DNA of 7,967 nucleotides from an uncultured Planctomycetaceae bacterium (GTDB lineage: Bacteria; Planctomycetota; Planctomycetia; Pirellulales; Pirellulaceae), in assembly GCA_903921945.1 (NCBI GenBank), contig CAIXSC010000911.1, positions 1 through 7,967 on the forward strand, given 5' to 3'. The notes below the pieces were generated by a model, which saw only the letters and a list, made by a program, of their open reading frames with translations, had not been told where the DNA came from and did not search any database. Each line of letters starts with the position of its first letter. Positions within the stretch are counted from its first letter, which is position 1. Positions 1 through 5,943 of this stretch are shown piece by piece. A program made the translations under genes and the position numbers.

Positions 1-110
1 CTGGCAACTGGCAACTGGCAACTGGCAACTGGCAACTGGCAACTGGCAACTGGCAACTGGCAACTGGCAACTGGCAACTGGCAACTAGCAACTAGCAACT
101 AGCAACTAGC
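1..110. repeat. Heptanucleotide tandem array (CTGGCAA)n with CTAGCAA variants
   Basis: The array begins at or before the window edge. It reads as 12 exact copies of CTGGCAA (1-84), three copies of CTAGCAA (85-105) and a partial CTAGC (106-110). There are no spacers, so it is not a CRISPR array. The single G-to-A change turns TGG into TAG. Because 7 and 3 share no factor, the variant block puts a stop in all three forward frames (TAG at 86, 93 and 100) and, since CTAG is palindromic, in all three reverse frames too. Any reading frame entering the block must therefore end there. The array finishes 31 bp before the start codon of the first DUF1501 gene and would lie in its leader or in an operon spacer. 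Function unknown. Confidence 0.98.
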
Positions 111-130
111 CCCCTCCGCCGACCAAACCG

Positions 131-135
131 AAAGG
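131..135 (+). promoter_or_regulatory. Ribosome binding site for first DUF1501 gene
   Basis: AAAGG is followed by six T residues and then the ATG at 142. The match to the anti-Shine-Dalgarno is modest but the spacing is normal, and it supports that ATG over internal starts that would lose the Tat signal. No convincing -35/-10 pair fits between the repeat array and this site. Confidence 0.55.
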
Positions 136-141
136 TTTTTT

Positions 142-1680
142 ATGAATCAACGTGACGATTTGCCTTCCGTGCCCAAGGTAGCGACGGCTTACGACGAGCG
201 GCGGCGGGAGCGGCGTTCGGCGCGGCGGGAATTCCTGGCGGGCGCGGGTATGGGGTTCGCCAGCTTGGCGTTCGGGGCGATGCTGGCTCGGGAGGGTGTG
301 GTGCGTGGCGCCGAGGGGAAGTCGGCGGGGAGCGTTGCGAACGGTGTGCCGGCCCCGCACTTTGCGCCGAGGGCGAAGAGTGTGATCTGGATCTTTCTGG
401 TCGGCGGGATGAGCCAGATGGAGAGCTTCGACCCCAAGCCGGCTTTGAATCAGTACGCGGGCAAGACGATCGGCGAGACACCGTACAAGGATGCCTTGAA
501 CTCGCCGTACGTGAAGAAGAATCTGCGTGAAGTGATCGAAGGTTTGCATCAAGTGCATCCGACGGTTTACCCGATGCAGGTGGGGTTTCAAAAGTACGGC
601 GCCAGCGGCCTGGATTTTTCGGATTGGTGGAAGACGACCGGCGAGTGGTGCGCGGACGATGTGGCGATCGTCCGCGGCATGTGGACGACCGACAACAACC
701 ACGGCGCGCAGTTGCAATTCCACACCGGGCGTCACTCGCTGGAAGGCCCTTTCCCGACCATTGGCTCGTGGGTTCACTGGGGCCTCGGGTCGCTCAATGA
801 GAACCTGCCGCAGTTCGTGGTGCTTGGAACTCCCATTGCCGACTGCTGTGGCGGTGTGGGAGCGCACGGCGCGAACTATCTGGGGCCATCGCACAACGGC
901 ATCCAACTGGCGATCGATCCGCGGAATCCGCTGCCGTTCAACACGCCGGGAGGCGACGTGTATCGCGAGGAACAGGCCGAGACGTTGGCGTTGCTTGGGC
1001 GTCTGCACGGGTTGTCGGCGGCCGAGCATCCCGAGGACGCCGCCCTGGCGGCGCGGATGAAATCGTACGAGTTGGCTTATCGGATGCAAACGGCGGTGCC
1101 GAATCTGGTCGACTTCAATGCGGAGACCGCGGCGACTCAGGGCCTTTACGGCCTCGATCAAGGGAACACTCGCACGTTCGGGCAGCAATGTTTGGCGGCG
1201 CGGCGGATGGTCGAGCAGGGCGTGCGGTTTGTGCAGATCTTCCACGGCAGCAACGGCGGGGCGGGGGCCTGGGATGCTCATAGCAACCTGAAGAGCGGCC
1301 ATGCGTCGTTGTGTGGACAGATCGATCGTCCGATCGCGGCGCTGATTCGCGATCTGAAACAACGCGGCTTGCTCGACGAGACGCTCGTGGTGGTCGGAAC
1401 CGAATTCGGCCGGACGCCCGGCGCGCAAAACTCGAACGGCCGCGATCACCATCCGTATGGATTCTCCGTCATGCTGGCAGGCGGCGGGGTGCGGCGAGGC
1501 GTGGTCCACGGAGCGACCGATGAGCTTGGCTTCCACGCCGTGGAAGGCCGGCATTACGTCACCGATTTGCATGCGACGGTGCTCCAGCAGCTGGGGCTCG
1601 ATTCGCACCGCTTGCAGATTCCGGGAAGACAGCGATTGGAAATCGACTTTGGCCAGCCGATCCGGGAGATCCTCGCTTGA
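142..1680 (+). CDS. Tat-exported DUF1501 family protein (first of tandem pair)
   Basis: This 512-residue protein has the length and motif order of the planctomycete DUF1501 family (PF07394), which is related to the sulfatase/alkaline phosphatase fold but has no settled function. A twin-arginine signal is visible: SARREFLAG at 26-34 (R28, R29), then a weakly hydrophobic stretch to about 49, so export folded through Tat is expected. Family motifs follow in order: GGMSQMESFDPKP at 88-100, a WTTDNNHGAQ segment in the middle, CLAARRMVEQG, WDAH at 377-380, TEFGRTP at 420-426, RDHHP at 434-438 and DLHAT at 475-479. The His and Asp residues of these blocks are plausible metal ligands by analogy only. 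A vicinal Cys pair (C235-C236) could matter in an exported protein. The stop overlaps the next gene by 4 bp, so translational coupling is likely. The usual family partner, a DUF1549/DUF1553 cytochrome-like protein, may lie left of the window. Confidence 0.93.
   Translation: MNQRDDLPSVPKVATAYDERRRERRSARREFLAGAGMGFASLAFGAMLAREGVVRGAEGKSAGSVANGVPAPHFAPRAKSVIWIFLVGGMSQMESFDPKPALNQYAGKTIGETPYKDALNSPYVKKNLREVIEGLHQVHPTVYPMQVGFQKYGASGLDFSDWWKTTGEWCADDVAIVRGMWTTDNNHGAQLQFHTGRHSLEGPFPTIGSWVHWGLGSLNENLPQFVVLGTPIADCCGGVGAHGANYLGPSHNGIQLAIDPRNPLPFNTPGGDVYREEQAETLALLGRLHGLSAAEHPEDAALAARMKSYELAYRMQTAVPNLVDFNAETAATQGLYGLDQGNTRTFGQQCLAARRMVEQGVRFVQIFHGSNGGAGAWDAHSNLKSGHASLCGQIDRPIAALIRDLKQRGLLDETLVVVGTEFGRTPGAQNSNGRDHHPYGFSVMLAGGGVRRGVVHGATDELGFHAVEGRHYVTDLHATVLQQLGLDSHRLQIPGRQRLEIDFGQPIREILA
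1664..1669 (+). promoter_or_regulatory. Internal ribosome binding site deciding the TTG start of second DUF1501 gene
   Basis: GGGAGA lies inside the end of the first DUF1501 gene, 7 nt before the TTG at 1677. It supports a non-ATG start overlapping the upstream stop. The next in-frame ATG (about 1795) would remove the twin-arginine motif. Confidence 0.6.
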
Positions 1681-3191
1681 TTCGCTTAATCGGTTCGCAA
1701 AAACGGCTGTGCGATGGCCTGACGCGCCGCGACCTGTTGCACGTGGGCTCGGTCAGTTGTCTTGGCCTGGGGATCGACGCGTGGGAACGCCGCATGGCGA
1801 TGGCGGCGACCGGAGCCGAACCGTCCGGCGGCGGAGCGCTCGATCTTCCCGGCTTTGGGCGGGCGAAAGCCTGTATCCTGCTGTTTCTCTTCGGTTCGCC
1901 GCCACAACACGAGACGTTTGATCCGAAGCCGCTAGCGCCGGCGGAGATTCAAGGCGAATTGAAGGCGATCGCGACCAACGTTCCCGGAGTCGAGATCGGC
2001 GAAGGTTTGCCCCGCACGGCGCGGATGATGGATCGTTTGACGGTCGTCCGGTCGATGACGCATCCGTACCCGTTGCACGGCGTGGCCTACGCGTTGACCG
2101 GAATGGCTGACTACACCCCCGAGATCGAGGCGAAGCCGCGCGACGCGCGGCATCGGCCGTTCCTGGGTTCGATCGTCGACTTTCTGTGCAGCCAACGCGA
2201 AGCGGCGGCCGAGATGCCACGCAACATCGGCTTGCCTTGGCAGTTTGGCTCGAAGAGCACGCTGCCGACGCTGGCCGGCCCCTACGCTTCGTTCTTGGGA
2301 AGCGACCACGATCCGGTCTGGACCGACTTCACGGGCTCGGGCACGCGGGTCGTGCCCAAGCTGACCGATCAACAAACCGAACAGGTGCTCGATCCGTTCG
2401 GCGGCGCGACCGCCGGCTCCTTTCGGTTGTCGTCGCACTGTCAGCTGCCGGCGGACATCGACCGTCTGCGCCTGGACACGCGGCGATTGCTGCTCGATCA
2501 GTTCAATCAAACGCAGCGGCTGGTCGACGCAGCGTTGCCGGTCCGGGCGCTCGACCGCCACCAATCGCGCGCTTGGTCGTTGCTCATGTCCGCGCGGGTG
2601 CGCGAGGCGCTGGACATCCAGCGGGAATCGGTCGCGACTCGCGAGTCCTACGGTCCCACCTTGTTCGGCCAATCGTGCTTGGCGGCAAGGCGGTTGGTGG
2701 AGAGCGGGTGCCGCTTCGTGTCGGTGTTCTGGGATCCGTTCGGCCCGTTTGGCGGCAGCGTTTGGGATACGCACGCGAACCACTTCCCGCGACTTAAAGA
2801 GTACTTGCTCCCGGTGTTCGACCAGAGTTTCACGGCGTTGATCGGCGATCTGGAACAACGCGGATTGTTGGACGAGACGCTCGTGCTGTGTACCAGCGAG
2901 CATGGACGAACGCCGCAGATCGATTCGAAGCCGCGCGGCGCGGCACGGCATCATTGGTCGCGGGCGTATTCCTCTGTGTTCGCGGGCGGCGGCATCGCGC
3001 GGGGACGCGTGGTGGGCCGCAGCGACGCCCATGGCGGCGATGTGGCCGATGTGCCGGTCTCGCCGAAAGACATGCAGGCGACGGCCTATCATCTGCTTGG
3101 TTTCGATCCGCGAACGCAGATCCACGATGCGCTCGGCCGGCCGCACCCGATCGCTGGCGATGGCCGCGTACGCCGCGAACTGTTGGCATAA
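1677..3191 (+). CDS. Tat-exported DUF1501 family protein (second of tandem pair)
   Basis: This 504-residue protein is a second DUF1501 member. It starts at TTG, which shares the bases TTGA with the stop of the previous gene. The N-terminus carries TRRDLLHVG at 16-24 (R17, R18), a Tat motif in the form usual for the family, followed by a short apolar stretch. The Cys at 28 does not sit in a proper lipobox. Family blocks are GSPPQHETFDPKP at 73-85, a VPGVEIGEGLP segment, VRSMTHPYPLHG, CLAARRLVESG, WDTH at 363-366, SEHGRTP at 407-413, HHW at 425-427 and DMQAT at 465-469. It shares the late core LEQRGLLDETLV-type block with its neighbour, but the first block and the middle differ, which marks another subtype. 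Likely cotranscribed and coexported with gene one; a joint complex is an inference. The enzymatic role of the family is not established. Confidence 0.92.
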   Translation: MIRLIGSQKRLCDGLTRRDLLHVGSVSCLGLGIDAWERRMAMAATGAEPSGGGALDLPGFGRAKACILLFLFGSPPQHETFDPKPLAPAEIQGELKAIATNVPGVEIGEGLPRTARMMDRLTVVRSMTHPYPLHGVAYALTGMADYTPEIEAKPRDARHRPFLGSIVDFLCSQREAAAEMPRNIGLPWQFGSKSTLPTLAGPYASFLGSDHDPVWTDFTGSGTRVVPKLTDQQTEQVLDPFGGATAGSFRLSSHCQLPADIDRLRLDTRRLLLDQFNQTQRLVDAALPVRALDRHQSRAWSLLMSARVREALDIQRESVATRESYGPTLFGQSCLAARRLVESGCRFVSVFWDPFGPFGGSVWDTHANHFPRLKEYLLPVFDQSFTALIGDLEQRGLLDETLVLCTSEHGRTPQIDSKPRGAARHHWSRAYSSVFAGGGIARGRVVGRSDAHGGDVADVPVSPKDMQATAYHLLGFDPRTQIHDALGRPHPIAGDGRVRRELLA

Positions 3192-3309
3192 CAACCCGGT
3201 TACGCGCGTGACGGGCGGATTGGTACACTTGCGCCGTCAAGAAACGCGTTGCCCGCCGCGCGTCCTTGGCCGGCGACGGCGAAGTGACGCGGGACGCGGA
3301 TCGTGGCTG

Positions 3310-3369
3310 GATCAGCGTCGGGCGGACCAGCGTCTGGCAAATCAGCGCATGGTAAACCAGCGGCGTGAG
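3310..3369. repeat. Degenerate 15-bp tandem repeat, four units, upstream of glgC
   Basis: Four consecutive 15-bp units start at 3310, 3325, 3340 and 3355. Each begins GAT/GAC/AAT/AAC followed by CAGCG (consensus RAYCAGCG), with a more variable second half often containing GG. The block lies in the 239-bp spacer between the second DUF1501 gene and glgC and ends 61 bp before the glgC start. The remainder of the spacer (3192-3309 and 3370-3418) shows no gene, no strong terminator and no consensus promoter to my eye. The repeat could be operator-like direct repeats or simple slippage products. Confidence 0.75.
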
Positions 3370-3418
3370 GCGGGTTGCGTGCGGCAGGCCTATTGGGCGG
3401 TCGAGTATCCGGGGCGCC

Positions 3419-3424
3419 AGGAGG
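3419..3424 (+). promoter_or_regulatory. Strong ribosome binding site of glgC
   Basis: AGGAGG is a perfect core Shine-Dalgarno, 6 nt before the ATG at 3431. It sets the glgC start there and excludes the in-frame GTG at 3365, which would add 22 Arg/Gly-rich residues before the conserved N-terminal strand. Confidence 0.9.
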
Positions 3425-3430
3425 GGTGGG

Positions 3431-4663
3431 ATGAAGGACGTTTTGACGGTGGTGCTGGCAGGCGGCCGCGGTTCGCGATTGGAACCGCTGACCCGGGAAC
3501 GGGCCAAGCCGGCGGTGCCTTTTGGCGGGCTGTACCGGATCATCGATTTCACGCTGTCGAACTGCCTGAACAGCGGCCTGCGCAAAATCGTCCTGCTCAC
3601 CCAGTACAAGGCGACAAGCCTTGATCGGCACATCAATGTCGGTTGGCGGCATTATTTCGTCCGCGACATGGGCGAATTCATCGATGTGATGCCACCGCAG
3701 CAGCGGCTCGACGAGAGCTGGTACCAGGGCACGGCGGACGCCGTGTACCAAAACATCTACACGATCGAACGGGAACGTCCCGATTATGTGGTCATTCTCG
3801 CCGGCGACCATATCTACAAGATGAATTACGGGACGATGGTGGAGTTCCACAAACGCCATCATGCCGATTTGACGATCGGCGCGCTGCGAGTGCCGAAAGC
3901 CGAGGGAACGCAATTCGGCGTGATGCAGGTCGACACGAACAGTCGGATCGTCGGTTTCGAGGAAAAGCCGCGCGAGCCGAAACCGATTCCCGGCGACGAC
4001 GATCATTGCCTCGCGTCGATGGGCATCTATGTCTTCACCGCCCGGTTTTTGTTCGAGCAACTGTTGCAGGATGCCAATCGACCGGACAGCCAACACGACT
4101 TCGGCAAGAACATCATTCCGTCGATCATCCAGTCGCACCGCGTCTTCGCCTTTCCGTTCCGGGACGAAAACCGGAAGGTCGACGCCTACTGGCGCGATGT
4201 GGGGACCTTGGACGCCTTCTACGAGGCGAACATGGACTTGGTGCGGATCGATCCGCAGTTGAATTTGTACGACCAGCGATGGCCGATCCGTTCCTTCCAG
4301 CCGAATCTGCCGCCGCCCAAGTTTGTGTTCGGCAGCCGTGGCAACGAGGATCGCGTCGGCCACGCCATGGATAGCATTGTCTGCCAGGGATCGATCGTCT
4401 CCGGCGGCACCGTGCTGCGGAGCCTGCTCAGCCCGCGTTGCCGCGTGAACAGCTTCGCCACGGTTGAAGATTCGATTCTGTTCGAAGGGGTGGAAATCGG
4501 CCGCTACGCGCGGATCCGTCGAGCGATCATCGACAAGGGAGTCCATATCCCGCCTGGTGTCCGCATCGGCTTCGACCCCGACGAGGATCGGGCCCGCGGC
4601 TTTACCATTTCCGACAACGGCATCGTCGTGATCGCCAAGTCGGACGGTATTCCCGAAGTGTGA
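3431..4663 (+). CDS. glgC: Glucose-1-phosphate adenylyltransferase (ADP-glucose pyrophosphorylase)
   Basis: This 410-residue cytosolic enzyme makes ADP-glucose and pyrophosphate from ATP and glucose 1-phosphate, the committed step of bacterial glycogen synthesis. The nucleotidyltransferase domain (about 1-285) has LAGGRGSRLEPLT at 9-21, RAKPAVPFGG at 24-33, YQGTADAVYQN from Y98, AGDHIYK at 124-130 and FEEKP at 176-180. D126 and K179 match the E. coli catalytic Asp142 and glucose-1-phosphate-binding Lys195 at one constant offset of 16. The rest forms a left-handed beta-helix domain (about 300-400) with typical short turns. At the same offset the E. coli fructose-bisphosphate site Lys39 is Glu23 here, so allosteric control probably differs. 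Length is normal (E. coli 431). No other glycogen gene is next to it. It stands alone between the DUF1501 pair and a convergent kinase, and the 15-bp repeat lies just upstream. Confidence 0.96.
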   Translation: MKDVLTVVLAGGRGSRLEPLTRERAKPAVPFGGLYRIIDFTLSNCLNSGLRKIVLLTQYKATSLDRHINVGWRHYFVRDMGEFIDVMPPQQRLDESWYQGTADAVYQNIYTIERERPDYVVILAGDHIYKMNYGTMVEFHKRHHADLTIGALRVPKAEGTQFGVMQVDTNSRIVGFEEKPREPKPIPGDDDHCLASMGIYVFTARFLFEQLLQDANRPDSQHDFGKNIIPSIIQSHRVFAFPFRDENRKVDAYWRDVGTLDAFYEANMDLVRIDPQLNLYDQRWPIRSFQPNLPPPKFVFGSRGNEDRVGHAMDSIVCQGSIVSGGTVLRSLLSPRCRVNSFATVEDSILFEGVEIGRYARIRRAIIDKGVHIPPGVRIGFDPDEDRARGFTISDNGIVVIAKSDGIPEV

Positions 4664-4722
4664 TCGCTGACCGCCCGCGGCGAACGGTGGATGCGCCCTA
4701 GGTCAACGACTCACGGCCAGCC

Positions 4723-4750
4723 GTATTTGGCAAGCGGTATTTGGCTAACG
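4723..4750. repeat. Imperfect 14-bp tandem repeat in glgC/kinase spacer
   Basis: Two adjacent 14-bp units, both starting GTATTTGGC, differ at two positions (CAAGCG against CTAACG at the end). They sit in the 145-bp spacer between two convergent genes. I see no hairpin with a T-tract in this spacer that would pass as a standard terminator. Confidence 0.7.
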
Positions 4751-4808
4751 ATTCGCAGTTCGCATCCCACTGTCAATCACGCGGTGAATGCATCACACCT
4801 TCAACGCG

Positions 4809-5699
4809 TCATGCGGTCGTGGAGGCCGTTTCGCGTTTCACTTCGCGGATTGTTCGCGAGAAGGCCGCCATCGATTCGAACCGCCGTTCCACGATCGGAT
4901 CGACGCATTTCATCACGGCGGCGGCCAGTGTTTGGTTCAGTTCGGGGCGATATTCCCGAATTTCTTTGGGCGGGTGGGCGTCGTGCGACATCGCTCCACG
5001 GCCCGTCGTGTCGGTGACGGGCCACGGGAAATTGTTGGTCAGCAGTTCGTAGGCGGTCACACCAAACGAGTAGATATCGAGTCGTTGGTCGGTGGGGCGG
5101 CGGCGAACCACTTCGGGCGCCATATAGATCGGCGTCCCGGTCCGGTTCCCGCGCTGCATGAATTCGGGCGTCGCGGGCACGGTCAAGCCGAAGTCGATCA
5201 TCTTCAGCGAGTCCTGCTCGGCGTTGTAGATGAAGTTTCGCGGGCAGATGTCGCGGTGGATGTACCCCGTCCGATGCACCGCCTCGATCGCCTCGGCCAT
5301 TTGTCGCACAATCCCCAGGCGGCGGCCATTCAGCACCGGATCCTGCGCTTTGATCAGCAGGCTTAGGTTGGTTCCCTGGATGAACTCCATGAGCAGGTAC
5401 TGCTGTCCGCTTTTCGTGACGCCGTGCTCGTAGGTTTCGACGATTCGCGGATGCTTGATCAGCATCGCGATCTCCCCTTCGCTCGGCTTCTTCAACCCTT
5501 TGAAGCGTGCTTCGAACTGGGCCGTTTTGTCCGCGTTAAGCAGTTTCAAGCCAGCAATCCGGCCGGATTTGTGGTCGCGGACCATGTGGAAATGCGACAT
5601 GGTGCCAGTGACCGCTTCCCGCATCATTTCGAACCGCTGCGCGATGTCCAAGGTTTCCGTCTTCTGGAACAACCCCTGCAGCTTTTTGAGAAAATCCAT
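4809..5699 (-). CDS. Hanks-type serine/threonine protein kinase, single domain
   Basis: This 296-residue protein is almost entirely a eukaryotic-like protein kinase domain, with no membrane segment and no PASTA or other sensor domain, so it is probably cytosolic. Visible subdomains: K52 in GLKLL (the VAIK lysine), E74 as the likely helix-C Glu, HPRIV at 83-87, HRDICPRN at 148-155 with catalytic D150 and N155, DFG at 169-171, GTPIYMAPE at 188-196, and D208 in DIYSFG. Two oddities stand out. The glycine-rich loop (about 32-40) keeps only one Gly. The Lys two residues after the catalytic Asp, usual in Ser/Thr kinases, is Cys152, while Arg154 occupies the place of the Arg in tyrosine-kinase HRDLAARN loops. 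All other essential residues are present, so activity is likely but not certain. The start is supported by GAGGG 4 nt upstream. It is divergent from asnB and convergent with glgC; the substrate is unknown. Confidence 0.92.
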   Translation of the reverse strand: MDFLKKLQGLFQKTETLDIAQRFEMMREAVTGTMSHFHMVRDHKSGRIAGLKLLNADKTAQFEARFKGLKKPSEGEIAMLIKHPRIVETYEHGVTKSGQQYLLMEFIQGTNLSLLIKAQDPVLNGRRLGIVRQMAEAIEAVHRTGYIHRDICPRNFIYNAEQDSLKMIDFGLTVPATPEFMQRGNRTGTPIYMAPEVVRRRPTDQRLDIYSFGVTAYELLTNNFPWPVTDTTGRGAMSHDAHPPKEIREYRPELNQTLAAAVMKCVDPIVERRFESMAAFSRTIREVKRETASTTA

Positions 5700-5703
5700 G
5701 GTT

Positions 5704-5708
5704 CCCTC
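5704..5708 (-). promoter_or_regulatory. Ribosome binding site of kinase gene
   Basis: Read on the minus strand, GAGGG is followed by AACC and then the ATG at 5699-5697. Spacing is slightly short but acceptable, and the start places residue 1 just before an amphipathic leader ahead of the kinase domain. Confidence 0.55.
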
Positions 5709-5751
5709 GCTCGGACGACCGCCACGGTGTTTCCGCCAACACGCTCGGGGA

Positions 5752-5757
5752 ATTATA
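5752..5757 (-). promoter_or_regulatory. Candidate -10 box of kinase promoter
   Basis: A perfect TATAAT on the minus strand lies about 52 nt before the kinase ATG, in an otherwise GC-rich spacer. No good TTGACA-like hexamer lies 16-18 bp further upstream and there is no extended TGn, so this would be a weak or activator-dependent sigma-70-type promoter. Called from one hexamer only. Confidence 0.4.
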
Positions 5758-5855
5758 TCGAACCTGCCAAGCCATCCACTCGGGGCCGCCGCCGATTAAA
5801 CTAACCGCGCTCACACACCGCAAGCGAGCAACATCTCCCGGTCACGACCAAATCG

Positions 5856-5883
5856 CATCCCGCATCTCTCATCCCGCATCTCT
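5856..5883. repeat. Perfect 14-bp tandem duplication built from two heptamers, upstream of asnB
   Basis: CATCCCGCATCTCT occurs twice back to back, and a third partial copy (CATCCCGCA) follows at 5897-5905. Each 14-mer is two related heptamers, CATCCCG and CATCTCT, so the underlying period is 7 bp. The block ends 60 bp before the asnB start, within a 244-bp divergent intergenic region (5700-5943) that otherwise shows only the candidate kinase promoter. No clear asnB promoter hexamers were found. Confidence 0.85.
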
Positions 5884-5943
5884 CGCCTCGCGACTTCATC
5901 CCGCAACCAACAACCGCCATCCCACCCTTATCGAGCAATCTTC

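Noticed and set aside
1..110. CRISPR array
   Set aside because: Units are 7 bp with no spacers and no cas gene is present; this is a simple tandem repeat.
106..1608. 500-codon open frame on the minus strand opposite the first DUF1501 gene
   Set aside because: It is rich in Arg, His and Pro with no recognisable motif, and arises because GC-rich codons leave few antisense stops. The plus-strand frame has a signal peptide and full family motifs.
1932..3194. 420-codon minus-strand frame opposite the second DUF1501 gene
   Set aside because: Same antisense artefact: Arg/Gln/Ala-rich, no domain, and fully covered by a well supported plus-strand gene.
3210..3238. Possible terminator hairpin after the second DUF1501 gene (GACGGgCG ... 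CGCCGTC)
   Set aside because: The stem needs a bulge, the loop is long and no T-tract follows.
3365..3430. Longer glgC starting at GTG 3365
   Set aside because: The added 22 residues are Arg/Gly-rich and unlike family N-termini, while the ATG at 3431 has a perfect AGGAGG at ideal spacing.
2902..3624. Plus-strand frame across the 15-bp repeat, reading as repeated DQRRA-like pentapeptides
   Set aside because: It overlaps the end of one real gene and the start of another in a wrong frame, and has no start codon with a ribosome site inside the spacer.
3200..4546. 448-codon minus-strand frame opposite glgC
   Set aside because: Covered by an unmistakable glgC; composition is typical of antisense translation and no motif is visible.
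4691..5017. Small plus-strand open frames in and beyond the glgC/kinase spacer
   Set aside because: They run antisense into the kinase gene, lack ribosome sites and show Arg/Ser-rich shadow composition.
5765..5770. TTGGCA on the minus strand as a -35 for the kinase TATAAT
   Set aside because: It lies only 7 bp from the -10 hexamer, far too close for a sigma-70-type promoter.
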